From assembly GCF_022834715.1 (NCBI RefSeq), contig NZ_BQKC01000001.1:594501-658500 (forward strand): DNA of 64,000 nucleotides, written 5' to 3'. The notes beneath the pieces were generated by a model. That model was not told the origin of the DNA. It saw only the letters and a program-made list of their open reading frames with translations, and did no database searches. The position numbers and the translations under genes were made by a program. The DNA is from Granulimonas faecalis (lineage in GTDB: Bacteria > Actinomycetota > Coriobacteriia > Coriobacteriales > Atopobiaceae). Of the stretch, positions 28,527-38,103 are shown piece by piece; position 1 is the stretch's first letter; every line of letters begins with the position of its first letter.

Positions 28527-29870
28527 ATGCTGCTTATCGGTAACGGAAGGGTCATCACCCGCGACGCCGCCAACCCCTACCTCGAGCAGGGGGCCGTCCT
28601 CATCGACGGGGACACCATCGTCGAGGTGGGCGACGAGGCGGCCCTCAAGGCTGCCAACCCCGGCGCCGACTACGTCGACGCCCACGGCGGCGTCATCATG
28701 CCGGGCCTGGTCAACTGCCACACGCACATCTACTCCGGCCTCGCCCGCGGCCTGGCCATCAAGGGCTGCGACCCCCACAACTTCCTCGAGAACCTCGAGC
28801 AGCAGTGGTGGAACATCGACCGTCACCTCACCCTCGACGGCACCCGCGCCTGCGCCTATGCCACGGTCCTCGACTCCATCCGCGACGGTGTGACCTGCAT
28901 CTTCGACCACCACGCCAGCTTCAAGGAGATCCCGGGCTCGCTCTTCGCCATCAAGGACGTCTGCGCCGAGCTCGGCATGCGCGCCTGTCTCTGCTACGAG
29001 GTCTCAGACCGCGACGGCGTCGAGAAGCGCGACCAGGGCATCAAGGAGAACGCCGACTTCGCCCGCTGGTGCGCCAAGGAGGACTCCTCCATGATCGCCG
29101 CCATGTTCGGCGGCCACGCCACCTTCACCCTCTCCGACGAGACCATGGACCTCATGGCCGAGGCCAACGACGGCCTCACGGGCTTCCACATCCACGTGTC
29201 CGAGGGCATGAACGACGTCTACGACTCCCTGGAGAACCACTACGGCGTGCGTCCGGTGGAGCGCCTGCTCAACCACGGCCTGCTCGGTCCCAAGACCATG
29301 CTCGGCCACTGCATCCACGTCACCCCGGCCGAGATGGACATCGTCAAGGAGACCGGCACCTGGCTCGTCAACAACCCTGAGTCCAACATGGGCAACGCCG
29401 TGGGCTGCTCGCCGGTTCTCGAGTTCTTCCGCCGCGGCATCCCCGTGTGCCTGGGCACGGACGCCTACACCAACGACATGCTCGAGAGTCTCAAGGTCTT
29501 CGTGGCCATCCAGCGCCACAACGCCGGCATGCCCAACGTCGCCTGGGGCGAGGCCATGGCCATGTTGTTCCAGAACAACCCCGCCATGGGCGAGAAGTAC
29601 TTCGGCCGTACCCTGGGCAAGCTCGCCCCCGGCGCCGCCGCCGACGTGGCCGTCTTCGACTACAACGTCTTCACCCCGTTCTCCGAGGAGAACGTCGACG
29701 GCCACTTGCTCTTCGGCATGATGGGCAAGAACTGCCGCACCACCGTCATCAACGGCCGCGTGGTCTACAAGGACCGCGAGTTCGTGGACGTGGACGAGGC
29801 GGCCATCAACGCCTGGACCCTCGAGCAGTCGAAGCTCCTCTGGGGCGACCTCAACGACCGTCAGTACTGA
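28527..29870 (+). CDS. ssnA: SsnA-type putative aminohydrolase
   Basis: A 447-residue metal-dependent amidohydrolase of the SsnA group. Landmarks: MPGLVNCHTHIYSGLARGLAIKGCDPHNFLENLEQQWWN (the NCHTHIYSG metal site and SsnA-typical stretch), DHHASFKEIPGSL, HIHVSEG, LGHCIHV and LGTDAYTNDML. SsnA is one of the genes repeatedly found with ygfK, xdh and ygeX/Y/W in anaerobes that break down purines, and gene-deletion work ties the set to urate consumption. Its own reaction is not firmly assigned, and ring-opening or deamination of a purine intermediate is likely. The start at 28527 follows AAGGAGACACCCT. The ygfK gene follows 54 bases later. Confidence 0.93.
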   Translation: MLLIGNGRVITRDAANPYLEQGAVLIDGDTIVEVGDEAALKAANPGADYVDAHGGVIMPGLVNCHTHIYSGLARGLAIKGCDPHNFLENLEQQWWNIDRHLTLDGTRACAYATVLDSIRDGVTCIFDHHASFKEIPGSLFAIKDVCAELGMRACLCYEVSDRDGVEKRDQGIKENADFARWCAKEDSSMIAAMFGGHATFTLSDETMDLMAEANDGLTGFHIHVSEGMNDVYDSLENHYGVRPVERLLNHGLLGPKTMLGHCIHVTPAEMDIVKETGTWLVNNPESNMGNAVGCSPVLEFFRRGIPVCLGTDAYTNDMLESLKVFVAIQRHNAGMPNVAWGEAMAMLFQNNPAMGEKYFGRTLGKLAPGAAADVAVFDYNVFTPFSEENVDGHLLFGMMGKNCRTTVINGRVVYKDREFVDVDEAAINAWTLEQSKLLWGDLNDRQY

Positions 29871-29924
29871 TCCTCACCCCAAAGGAAGCGGCCGGAACCC
29901 CCGGCCCCGACAGATAGGACACCC

Positions 29925-32921
29925 ATGAGCGACATCATGCGCCCCATCGGCTTCGACCACCTCATGACCTGGATCCTCGACGAGTACCGCACCAAGGGCA
30001 CCGTCTTCGGCGAGCAGCGCGTCGTGCGCTGCGACCCCGAGCGCGCCTTCCCCATCTTCGACGAGCGCATCGAGACCCCCTTCGGCATGGCCGCCGGCCC
30101 CAACACCCAGCTCGCCCAGAACCTCGTGGCCGGCTATGTGTGCGGTGCCCGGTTCTTCGAGCTCAAGACCGTGCAGAAGATGGACGGAGCCGAGCTCTCC
30201 GCCTGCGTCCCCAAGCCCTGCATCCTCGCGTCCGACGAGGCCTACAACTGCGAGTGGTCCACCGAGCTCACCGTGCCCCAGGCCTTCGCCGAGTACGTCA
30301 AGGCCTGGGTGGCCTGCAAGCTCATCGCCCGCGAGTTCGGCTTCGGCGACCCCGACGGCTTCGTCTTCAACATGAGCGTGGGCTACGACTACGAGGGCAT
30401 CACCACCCCTAAGATCGACGCCTACATCGAGGGCATGAAGGACGCCTCCGACACCGAGGTCTTCAAGGAGGCCATCGCGTGGACCCGCGACCACCTCGAC
30501 CTGTTCGAGGTGGTGGACGAGGCCTTCGTCGACTCCATCACGCCCCATGTCTCCGCCTCCATCACCGAGTCCACCCTCCACGGCTGCCCACCCGCCGAGA
30601 TCGAGAAGATCGCCACCCACCTCATCTGCGAGAAGGGGCTCAACACCTACGTCAAGTGCAACCCCACGCTCCTCGGCTACGAGTTCGCCCGCACCACCCT
30701 CGACGGCCTGGGCTACGACTACGTCGCCTTCGACGACCACCACTTCGTCGAGGACCTTCAGTGGGCCGACGCCGTTCCCATGATCGAGCGCCTGCGCGCC
30801 CTCTGCAACGAGCGCGGCCTCGAGTTCGGCGTGAAGCTCACCAACACCTTCCCGGTCGACGTCACCCGCTCCGAGCTCCCCAGCGAGGAGATGTACATGA
30901 GCGGCCGCTCCCTCTACCCGCTCTCCATCGCCCTGGCCGCCAAGATCGCCGAGCGCTTTGACGGCACCCTGCGCATGTCGTACTCCGGCGGCGCCGACGC
31001 CCACAACATGGCCGACCTGGTCTCCGCCGGCATCTGGCCGGTCACCGTGGCCACCACCATCCTCAAGCCCGGCGGCTACGAGCGCCTCTCCCAGATAATG
31101 GGCCTGCTCACCGAGCTGCCCGGCGAGGCCTTCACCGGCGCCGACCCCGAGCGCATCGCCGAGCTCGCCGACGAGGCCGCCCACGGCGACGCATGCCGCA
31201 AGCCCATCAAGCCGCTGCCCGAGCGCCACATCCCCGGCGAGCTGCCGATCACCGACTGCTTCACGGCCCCGTGCCGCCACGACTGCCCCATCCACCAGGA
31301 CATCCCCGGCTACCTCCGCGCCGTGGACGAGGGCCGCTACGCCGACGCCCTGCGCATTGTCCTCGAGCGCAACGCCCTGCCCTTCATGACCGGCACTCTC
31401 TGCCCGCACCACTGCACCGACGCCTGCATGCGCAACTACGTCGACGCCCACGTGCTCATCCGCGAGGCCAAGCTCGAGGCCGCCAAGCGTGGCTTCGCCG
31501 CCGTGGCCCCCGCCCTCGCCGCCACCGAGAAGTCCTCCGACCGCCGTGTGGCCATCGTCGGCGGCGGCCCCGCCGGCCTCGCCTGCGCCTGCTTCCTCAC
31601 CCGCGCCGGTGTCCCCGCCACCATCTTCGAGCGCGCCGAGTCCCTCGGCGGCGTCGTGCGCCACGTGATCCCCGGCTTCCGCATCGCCGACGAGGACATC
31701 CAGAAGGACATCGACCTCTGCCTGGCCTACGGCGCCGAGGTGCGCTGCGGCGTGGAGGTGGACTCCGTCGACGCCCTCAAGGACGAGGGCTTCACCGACG
31801 TCGTCGTGGCCACCGGCGCCTGGGCCCCCGCACCCCAGGTCCTCTCCGAGGGTGGCGAGCTCGACGCCCTGGAGTTCCTGGCCCAGGCCAAGGAGTCCCC
31901 GGAGACCCTCGACCTCGGCACCGACGTCGTGGTCATCGGCGGCGGCAACACCGCCATGGACGTGGCCCGTGCCGCCAAGCGCATCCCCGGCGTCGAGAAC
32001 GTGCGCCTCGTCTACCGCCGCAACCGCCGCTACATGCCCGCCGAGGAGGAGGAGCTTGTGTTCGCCCTCGAGGACGGTGTGGAGTTCATGGAACTCCTGA
32101 GCCCGGGCAAGCTCCACGAGGGCAGCCTCACCTGCGACGTCATGGCCCTCGGCGCCCCCGACGCCTCCGGACGCCGCCGTCCCGAGCCCACGGGCGAGAC
32201 CGTCGAGGTGCCCGCCACCTCCGTCATCGTTGCCGTGGGCGAGAAGGTCGAGTGCGGCCTGTTCGAGTCGGCCGGCGTGGAGCTCACCGACCGCGGCATC
32301 CCCGCCGTGTCCGCCAACCTTGCCAGCAACGTCGAGGGCGTCTGGGTCTCCGGCGACGCCCGCCGTGGGCCGGCCACCATCGTGGAGGCCATCGCCGACG
32401 CCGCCGTGGTCGCCGCGTCTATCTCGGGCTGCGACTTCAACGGCCAGTCGGCCCAGAACATCGACCCCGAGTACGGCCGCGCCCTGGCCACCCGCGGCGA
32501 CGTGGCCCACGACTGCGGTCACTGCACCCCCACCCGCTGCCTCGGGTGCCCCACGGTGTGCGAGGCCTGCGTCGAGGTCTGCCCCAACCGGGCCAACGTC
32601 GCCGTGCGCATGCCCGGCATGCGCCAGCGCCAGATCGTCCATGTTGACGGCATGTGCAACGAGTGCGGCAACTGCGCGGTCTTCTGCCCCTACTCCGAGG
32701 GCCGTCCCTACAAGGACAAGCTCACGGTGTTCTGGGGTGAGGAGGACTTCGAGAACTCCGAGAACGAGGGCTTCCTCGAGGTCGACGGCGGCGTGAAGGT
32801 GCGCCTCGACGGCCAGGTGGCCGTCTTCGACCCCGACGACGGCGACTGCGGGCTCCCCGACGGGGTCCGCAGGACCATCCAGGCGGTTCGGAGGGACTAC
32901 GCCTACCTCCTCTGCAGGTAA
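29925..32921 (+). CDS. ygfK: YgfK-type FAD/NAD(P), iron-sulfur oxidoreductase (putative selenate reductase subunit)
   Basis: A 998-residue cytoplasmic multidomain flavo-iron-sulfur protein. The N-terminal 420 residues resemble dihydroorotate dehydrogenase/DPYD barrels (FGMAAGPNTQLAQNLVAGY, FFELKTVQ, GCPPAEIEKIA). A GltD-like unit follows, with Cys-rich CRHDCPIHQDIPGYL...CPHHCTDACMRNY. Next are FAD (IVGGGPAGLACACFL) and NAD(P)H (VVIGGGNTAMDVARAAKR) Rossmann folds. The C-terminus has two ferredoxin motifs, CLGCPTVCEACVEVCPNRA and CNECGNCAVFCPY. The selenate reductase name is historical. In purine clusters it more likely moves electrons between NAD(P)H and purine ring intermediates or the xanthine dehydrogenases. 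A hairpin follows its stop. Confidence 0.93.
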   Translation: MSDIMRPIGFDHLMTWILDEYRTKGTVFGEQRVVRCDPERAFPIFDERIETPFGMAAGPNTQLAQNLVAGYVCGARFFELKTVQKMDGAELSACVPKPCILASDEAYNCEWSTELTVPQAFAEYVKAWVACKLIAREFGFGDPDGFVFNMSVGYDYEGITTPKIDAYIEGMKDASDTEVFKEAIAWTRDHLDLFEVVDEAFVDSITPHVSASITESTLHGCPPAEIEKIATHLICEKGLNTYVKCNPTLLGYEFARTTLDGLGYDYVAFDDHHFVEDLQWADAVPMIERLRALCNERGLEFGVKLTNTFPVDVTRSELPSEEMYMSGRSLYPLSIALAAKIAERFDGTLRMSYSGGADAHNMADLVSAGIWPVTVATTILKPGGYERLSQIMGLLTELPGEAFTGADPERIAELADEAAHGDACRKPIKPLPERHIPGELPITDCFTAPCRHDCPIHQDIPGYLRAVDEGRYADALRIVLERNALPFMTGTLCPHHCTDACMRNYVDAHVLIREAKLEAAKRGFAAVAPALAATEKSSDRRVAIVGGGPAGLACACFLTRAGVPATIFERAESLGGVVRHVIPGFRIADEDIQKDIDLCLAYGAEVRCGVEVDSVDALKDEGFTDVVVATGAWAPAPQVLSEGGELDALEFLAQAKESPETLDLGTDVVVIGGGNTAMDVARAAKRIPGVENVRLVYRRNRRYMPAEEEELVFALEDGVEFMELLSPGKLHEGSLTCDVMALGAPDASGRRRPEPTGETVEVPATSVIVAVGEKVECGLFESAGVELTDRGIPAVSANLASNVEGVWVSGDARRGPATIVEAIADAAVVAASISGCDFNGQSAQNIDPEYGRALATRGDVAHDCGHCTPTRCLGCPTVCEACVEVCPNRANVAVRMPGMRQRQIVHVDGMCNECGNCAVFCPYSEGRPYKDKLTVFWGEEDFENSENEGFLEVDGGVKVRLDGQVAVFDPDDGDCGLPDGVRRTIQAVRRDYAYLLCR

Positions 32922-32930
32922 GGGAGAACG

Positions 32931-32964
32931 AGGACCGTTCGACTTCAAATAGTCGAACGGTCCT
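32931..32964 (+). terminator. Hairpin between ygfK and the fused xanthine dehydrogenase gene
   Basis: Perfect 14-bp stem AGGACCGTTCGACT/AGTCGAACGGTCCT, loop TCAAAT, nine bases after the ygfK stop, followed by TCTCAT. It probably lowers or stops read-through, so the hydroxylase genes may have their own promoter in the 54 bases that follow or depend on partial read-through. Confidence 0.75.
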
Positions 32965-33018
32965 TCTCATGGGACCGGAATTCAAGGGAACAGATATTTC
33001 AGTAGGAAGGAGTGTCCC

Positions 33019-35685
33019 GTGGAAGACGTCTACACCTTCACCGTCAACGGGTGCCAGGTGAGCACCTCCGAGAAGAAGCCCCTGTTGCGCTTCTTGCGTG
33101 ACGACCTGCACCTCACCTCCGTCAAGGACGGGTGCAGCCAGGGAGCCTGCGGCACCTGCACCATCGTCGTCGACGGCAAGGCCCAGAAGGCCTGCGTGCT
33201 CAACACCGCCAAGGCCGAGGGCAAGACCATCGTCACCTGCGAGGGCCTCACCGACGCCGAGAAGGACGCCTTCGTCTACGCCTTCGGCGCCAAGGGCGCC
33301 GTCCAGTGCGGCTTCTGCACGCCCGGTATGGTCATGGCGGCCAAGGCCCTCATCGACGGCAACCCGGACCCCTCCGAGGACGACGTCAAGAAGGCCATCA
33401 AGAACAACATCTGCCGCTGCACCGGCTACAAGAAGATCATCGAGGCCATCCAGCTGGCCGCGGCGGTGCTGCGCGGCGAGGCCCCCGTGGACGAGGCCCT
33501 CGAGAACGGCGCCGACGGCTTCGGCGTGGGCGACCTCGCCTTCCGCCTGGACGTCCGCGAGAAGGTGCTCGGTTACGGCCAGTACCCCGACGATATCTAC
33601 GAGGAGGGCATGGTCCACGCCAGCGCCCTGCGCACCCCGCACCCCCGCGCCCGTGTGGTCTCCATCGACACCTCTGATGCCCTCGAGGTCCCCGGCGTGC
33701 TCGCCGTGCTCACGGCCGAGGACGTCCCCGTCAACAAGGTGGGCCACCTCCAGCAGGACTGGGACGTCATGATCGCCGAGGGCGACGTCACTCGCTGCGT
33801 GGGCGACGCCGTGGCCCTCGTCGTGGCGGAGAACGAGCGCGCCCTCGAGGAGGGCAGGCGCGCCGTCAGGGTGGAGTACGAGGTCCTCGAGCCCGTCCGC
33901 AACGTGCATGAGGCCGCCGCCGAGGGCGCCCCCGCCATCCATGAGGGCGGCAACCTCTGCCAGCAGCGCCACATCACCCGCGGCGACGCCAAGGCGGCGC
34001 TCGCCGAGGCGGCCCACACCGTCACCGAGAGCTTCACCACGCCCTTCACCGAGCATGCGTTCCTCGAGCCCGAGTGCGCCGTGGCGTGGCCCACGGAGGG
34101 TGGCGTGCGCATCGTCACCACCGACCAGAGCGTCTTCGACACCCGCAAGGAGGTCGCCCACATGTTCGGGTGGGACGACGAGCCCGAGCGCGTGGTGGTG
34201 GAGAACGCCCTTGTGGGCGGCGGCTTCGGCGGCAAGGAGGACGTCTCCGTGCAGCATCTGGCCGCCCTCGCGGCCCGCGCCGTGGGCCGTCCGGTGAAGG
34301 CCAAGCTCACCCGCGACGAGTCCATCCGCTTCCATCCCAAGCGCCATGCCATGGAGGCCACCTTCACCGTGGGCTGCGACGCCGACGGCGTCCTCGTGGG
34401 CCTCGACTGCGACGTCTACTTCGACACCGGCGCCTACGCGTCGCTCTGCGGTCCCGTCCTCGAGCGCGCCTGCACCCACGCCCCGGGCCCCTACTGCTAC
34501 CAGAACACCGACATCCGCGGCTACGGCTACTACACCAACAACCCGCCCGCCGGCGCCTTCCGCGGCTTCGGCGTCTGCCAGACCGAGTACGCCCTCGAGG
34601 TCTGCCTCGACCTCCTCGCCGAGAAGGTGGGCATCTCGCCCTGGGAGATCCGTTACCGCAACGCCATCGAGCCCGGCAAGGTGCTGCCCAACGGCCAGAT
34701 CGCCGACTGCTCCACCGCCCTCAAGGAGACCCTCGAGGCCGTGCGCGACGTCTACGAGGCCAACGCCGACCACGCGGGCGTGGCGTGTGCCATGAAGAAC
34801 GCCGGCGTGGGCGTGGGCCTGCCCGACAAGGGCCGCGCCCGCATCGTGGTCCGCGACGGCGTGGCCTGCGTCTACTGCGCGGCCTCCGACATCGGCCAGG
34901 GCTGCAAGACGGTCTTCGCCCAGATGGCCTGCGAGGCGTCGGGGCTGCCCCTGGACAAGGTGCGCATGATGCCCGTGAGCAGCGAGCTCGGCCCCGACTC
35001 CGGCACCACCTCCGGCTCGCGCCAGACGCTCATCTCCGGCGAGGCCGTGCGCATGGTGGCCGCCGACCTCCGGGCCGACCTCGACGCGGCCGGCGGCGAC
35101 CTCGCGGCCCTCGAGGGCCGCGAGTACTACGAGGAGTTCTTCGACCCCACCGACAAGCTCGGCGCCGACGTGCCCTATCCCAAGAGCCACGTGGCCTACG
35201 GGTTCGCCACCTCCGTGGCCATCCTCGACGAGGAGGGCTACGTCGACCAGATCTGGCAGGCCCACGACTCCGGCAAGGTGGTCAACCCCATCGCCATCCA
35301 GGGCCAGATCGAGGGCGGCGTGCTCATGTCCATGGGCTACGGCCTCACCGAGGACTTCCCCCTCAAGGACTGCGTGCCCACGGCCAAGTACGGCACCCTG
35401 GGGCTGCTCAGGGCCGACCGCATCCCCGACATCCACGCCATCTACGTCGAGAAGGACGAGCTCCTGCCCTTCGCCTACGGCGCCAAGGGCATCGGCGAGA
35501 TCAGCTCCATTCCCACGGCCCAGGCCATCGCCGGCGCCTACATGGCCCGCGACGGCAAGGTCCGCAACAAGCTCCCCATGGAGGACACCCCCTATGCTAG
35601 GAAGCCCAAGAAGGCCGCCAAGATGACGCCCGAGCAGATCGCCGCCGCCATGGCCGCCAAGAAGGCCGCCAAGAAGGCCGAGTAG
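33019..35685 (+). CDS. Selenium-dependent-type xanthine dehydrogenase, fused 2Fe-2S and molybdenum domains
   Basis: An 888-residue molybdenum hydroxylase. The first 155 residues carry two 2Fe-2S clusters (CSQGACGTCTIVVDGKAQKAC and CGFCTPGMV...CRCTGY). The molybdopterin part begins near 175 and holds VGGGFGGKED, GAFRGFGVCQTE and the catalytic Glu in YGAKGIGEISSIP. It has no FAD domain. This layout matches the single-chain selenium-dependent xanthine dehydrogenases of purine-fermenting anaerobes (XdhD-like), where selenium is a labile ligand rather than Sec. The GTG at 33019 has GGAAGGAG upstream. The last 29 residues (from ARKPKK) form an extra Lys/Ala-rich tail. Neighbouring ygfK and xdhABC suggest shared electron carriers. 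Confidence 0.92.
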   Translation: MEDVYTFTVNGCQVSTSEKKPLLRFLRDDLHLTSVKDGCSQGACGTCTIVVDGKAQKACVLNTAKAEGKTIVTCEGLTDAEKDAFVYAFGAKGAVQCGFCTPGMVMAAKALIDGNPDPSEDDVKKAIKNNICRCTGYKKIIEAIQLAAAVLRGEAPVDEALENGADGFGVGDLAFRLDVREKVLGYGQYPDDIYEEGMVHASALRTPHPRARVVSIDTSDALEVPGVLAVLTAEDVPVNKVGHLQQDWDVMIAEGDVTRCVGDAVALVVAENERALEEGRRAVRVEYEVLEPVRNVHEAAAEGAPAIHEGGNLCQQRHITRGDAKAALAEAAHTVTESFTTPFTEHAFLEPECAVAWPTEGGVRIVTTDQSVFDTRKEVAHMFGWDDEPERVVVENALVGGGFGGKEDVSVQHLAALAARAVGRPVKAKLTRDESIRFHPKRHAMEATFTVGCDADGVLVGLDCDVYFDTGAYASLCGPVLERACTHAPGPYCYQNTDIRGYGYYTNNPPAGAFRGFGVCQTEYALEVCLDLLAEKVGISPWEIRYRNAIEPGKVLPNGQIADCSTALKETLEAVRDVYEANADHAGVACAMKNAGVGVGLPDKGRARIVVRDGVACVYCAASDIGQGCKTVFAQMACEASGLPLDKVRMMPVSSELGPDSGTTSGSRQTLISGEAVRMVAADLRADLDAAGGDLAALEGREYYEEFFDPTDKLGADVPYPKSHVAYGFATSVAILDEEGYVDQIWQAHDSGKVVNPIAIQGQIEGGVLMSMGYGLTEDFPLKDCVPTAKYGTLGLLRADRIPDIHAIYVEKDELLPFAYGAKGIGEISSIPTAQAIAGAYMARDGKVRNKLPMEDTPYARKPKKAAKMTPEQIAAAMAAKKAAKKAE

Positions 35686-35766
35686 GGGAGCGTCGGCAGG
35701 AAACCGCGCATCCCCGGGGCCCCAGCCCCGGAGGCGCCAGGAGATCTTTTGAAAGAAGGTCGATCG

Positions 35767-38100
35767 ATGAAGGAGTTCAAGGAGGTAGGAAGGCCGCTCA
35801 AGAGAGTTGACGCCTTCGACAAGGTCACGGGCAGGGCCAAGTACTGCTACGACCTCCTGCCCACGGACCACCTGGTGGCCAAGATGGTGCTCGCCACCGT
35901 CGGCAACGGCCGCGTGGTGTCCATCGACACCAGCGAGGCGGAAGAGATTCCCGGCGTGGTGGGTGTCTACACCTGCTTCGACCCCGACCTTCCCCAGCAG
36001 CCCTTCGGCACCGCCGGCCACCCCTGGTCGTGCGACCCGGGCCACCAGGACATCCAGGACCGCAACATCCTCACCCAGCGCGTGCGCCAGTACGGCGACG
36101 TCGTGGCCGCGGTCGTGGCCGAGGACACCGTGGCGGCCGACCGCGCCGTGCGCGCCGTCAAGGTGGAGTACGAGGAGTACCCGCTCGAGCTCACGCGCTT
36201 CGAGGCCGTGGACCGTCCCGAGGACTTCCCGCCGCTGCACGAGGCGCGCCCCAACAACATCATCGCCCACGTGGACAACCGCACCGAGGTCCAGGGCGGC
36301 TACGAGACCGTCGAGCAGATCCTCGACGACCCCCAGTGGCACCGCACCCACATCGAGGTCAAGACACCGCGCCAGTCCCAGGCCCACATCGAGCTCTGCC
36401 TCTCCTTCGCCTACGGCGAGGGCGACCGCATCGTGGTGGTCTCCTCCACGCAGCTGCCCCACATCTGCCGCCGCATCGTGGCCCAGGCACTCGGGCGCCC
36501 GTGGGGCGACATCCGCGTGATCAAGCCCTACATCGGCGGCGGCTTCGGCAACAAGCAGGACATCCTCTACGAGCCCCTCAACGCCTGGCTCTGCGAGAAG
36601 GTGGGCGGCCGCTGCGTGCTGCTCGAGCTCACCCGCGAGGAGGTCTTCGCCTACACGCGCTCCCGCCAGCCCAAGGAGTGCCACATCGACGCCGCGTGGG
36701 ACGACGACATGAACCTCAAGGCCCGCAGCCTCGAGGGCTGGTCCAACCAGGGCTCCTACGCCGCCCACGGCCACGCGCTCATGGCCAACACCGCCAACTC
36801 GTTCCGCCAGGAGTACTCCGCCAAGGAGCTGGCGCACCACGGCGTGGCCACCACGTTCTACTCCAACGAGACCTGCGCCGGCGCCATGCGCGCCTACGGC
36901 GTGCCCGAGGGCAACTGGGCGGCCGAGGTGCTCATGAGCGACATCGCCTACGACATGGGCTGGGACGGCGCCGAGTTCCGCCTCAACAACTTCATGGAGC
37001 TCGGCTACAAGGACCCGTTCTGGCCCGGCCCCCTCTGCTGCTACTCCCGCGGCATCGACGAGTGCGTGGCCAAGGGCAAGGAGCTCATCGGCTGGGACGA
37101 GAAGCGCGCCGCCTACAAGGACCAGACCGGCCCCGTGCGCCGCGGCGTGGGCATGGCCCTCTTCTCCTACAAGACGTCGGTGGCCGGCCTCTCCCTCGAG
37201 ACCTCCAACGTCCGCATGCACCTCGCCCAGGACGGCTCCATCATGCTGCAGATGGGCGCCACCGAGATCGGCCAGGGCGCCGACACCGTCTTCTCCCAGA
37301 TGGCCGCCGAGACCGTGGGCGTGCCCACCGAGACGGTCCACATCGTCAGCCAGCAGGACACCGACGTCACGCCCTACGACTCCGGCGCCTACGCCAGCCG
37401 CCAGACCTACGTGGCCGGCACCGCCTGCCGCAAGGTGGCCGAGGAGCTGCGCGAGAAGATCCTCGACTACGCCGCTTTCCTCAACCCCAAGCGCCAGGGC
37501 CCCTTCGACATGCGCGACGGCGTCATCTACGACGTCGCCGGAAACGAGGTGACCACCATCGGCGAGGTCTCGATCCAGTCGTACTACCACCCCACCAACG
37601 CCAAGCAGATCGAGGCCCAGGACGGCATCAACGTCCAGGAGAACACGTTCGCCATGGGCGCCTGCTTCGTCGACCTCACCGTGGACATCCCCATGGCCAA
37701 GGTCACGGTCAACGACGTGGTGGAGGTGCACGACTCCGGCGTGATCATCAACCCCAAGACCGCGGAGCAGCAGGTCCACGGCGGCATCGCCCAGTCCGTG
37801 GGCATGGCGCTCTCCGAGGAGCTGCTCACCAACCCCAAGGACGGGTCCATCCGCAACAACAACCTGCTCGACTACAAGATCCCCACCATGATGGACCTGC
37901 CCGACCTCACGGCCGACTTCGTGGAGACCTACGACCCCACCGGCCCCTACGGCAACAAGGCGCTCGGCGAGTGCCCGTGCATCCCCGCCGCCCCCGCGGT
38001 GCGCGATGCGATCCTCAACGCCACGGGCGTCAAGTTCTACGAGGCGCCCATGACCCCTCAAAGGCTCTTTGAGGGATTCAAGAAGGAGGGATTGATCTAA
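35767..38100 (+). CDS. xdhA: Xanthine dehydrogenase-type molybdenum subunit, paralog 1
   Basis: A 777-residue molybdopterin subunit, about the length of stand-alone XdhA. The N-terminal a/b hammerhead begins VGRPLKRVDAFDKVTGRAKYCYD. The Mo domain includes IGGGFGNKQD, ETCAGAMRAYGVPEG, ATEIGQGADTVFSQ, VHGGIAQSVGMALSEEL and the active-site Glu in NKALGECPCIPAAPAVRDAIL. It needs FAD and 2Fe-2S partner chains, and these follow directly (gaps of 3 bases and then an overlap). A very similar second XdhA is encoded at 39684. The start at ATG 35767 has GAAGG upstream, though TTG 35749 is in frame. Substrate could be xanthine, hypoxanthine or another purine. Confidence 0.92.
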   Translation: MKEFKEVGRPLKRVDAFDKVTGRAKYCYDLLPTDHLVAKMVLATVGNGRVVSIDTSEAEEIPGVVGVYTCFDPDLPQQPFGTAGHPWSCDPGHQDIQDRNILTQRVRQYGDVVAAVVAEDTVAADRAVRAVKVEYEEYPLELTRFEAVDRPEDFPPLHEARPNNIIAHVDNRTEVQGGYETVEQILDDPQWHRTHIEVKTPRQSQAHIELCLSFAYGEGDRIVVVSSTQLPHICRRIVAQALGRPWGDIRVIKPYIGGGFGNKQDILYEPLNAWLCEKVGGRCVLLELTREEVFAYTRSRQPKECHIDAAWDDDMNLKARSLEGWSNQGSYAAHGHALMANTANSFRQEYSAKELAHHGVATTFYSNETCAGAMRAYGVPEGNWAAEVLMSDIAYDMGWDGAEFRLNNFMELGYKDPFWPGPLCCYSRGIDECVAKGKELIGWDEKRAAYKDQTGPVRRGVGMALFSYKTSVAGLSLETSNVRMHLAQDGSIMLQMGATEIGQGADTVFSQMAAETVGVPTETVHIVSQQDTDVTPYDSGAYASRQTYVAGTACRKVAEELREKILDYAAFLNPKRQGPFDMRDGVIYDVAGNEVTTIGEVSIQSYYHPTNAKQIEAQDGINVQENTFAMGACFVDLTVDIPMAKVTVNDVVEVHDSGVIINPKTAEQQVHGGIAQSVGMALSEELLTNPKDGSIRNNNLLDYKIPTMMDLPDLTADFVETYDPTGPYGNKALGECPCIPAAPAVRDAILNATGVKFYEAPMTPQRLFEGFKKEGLI

Positions 38101-38103
38101 CCT

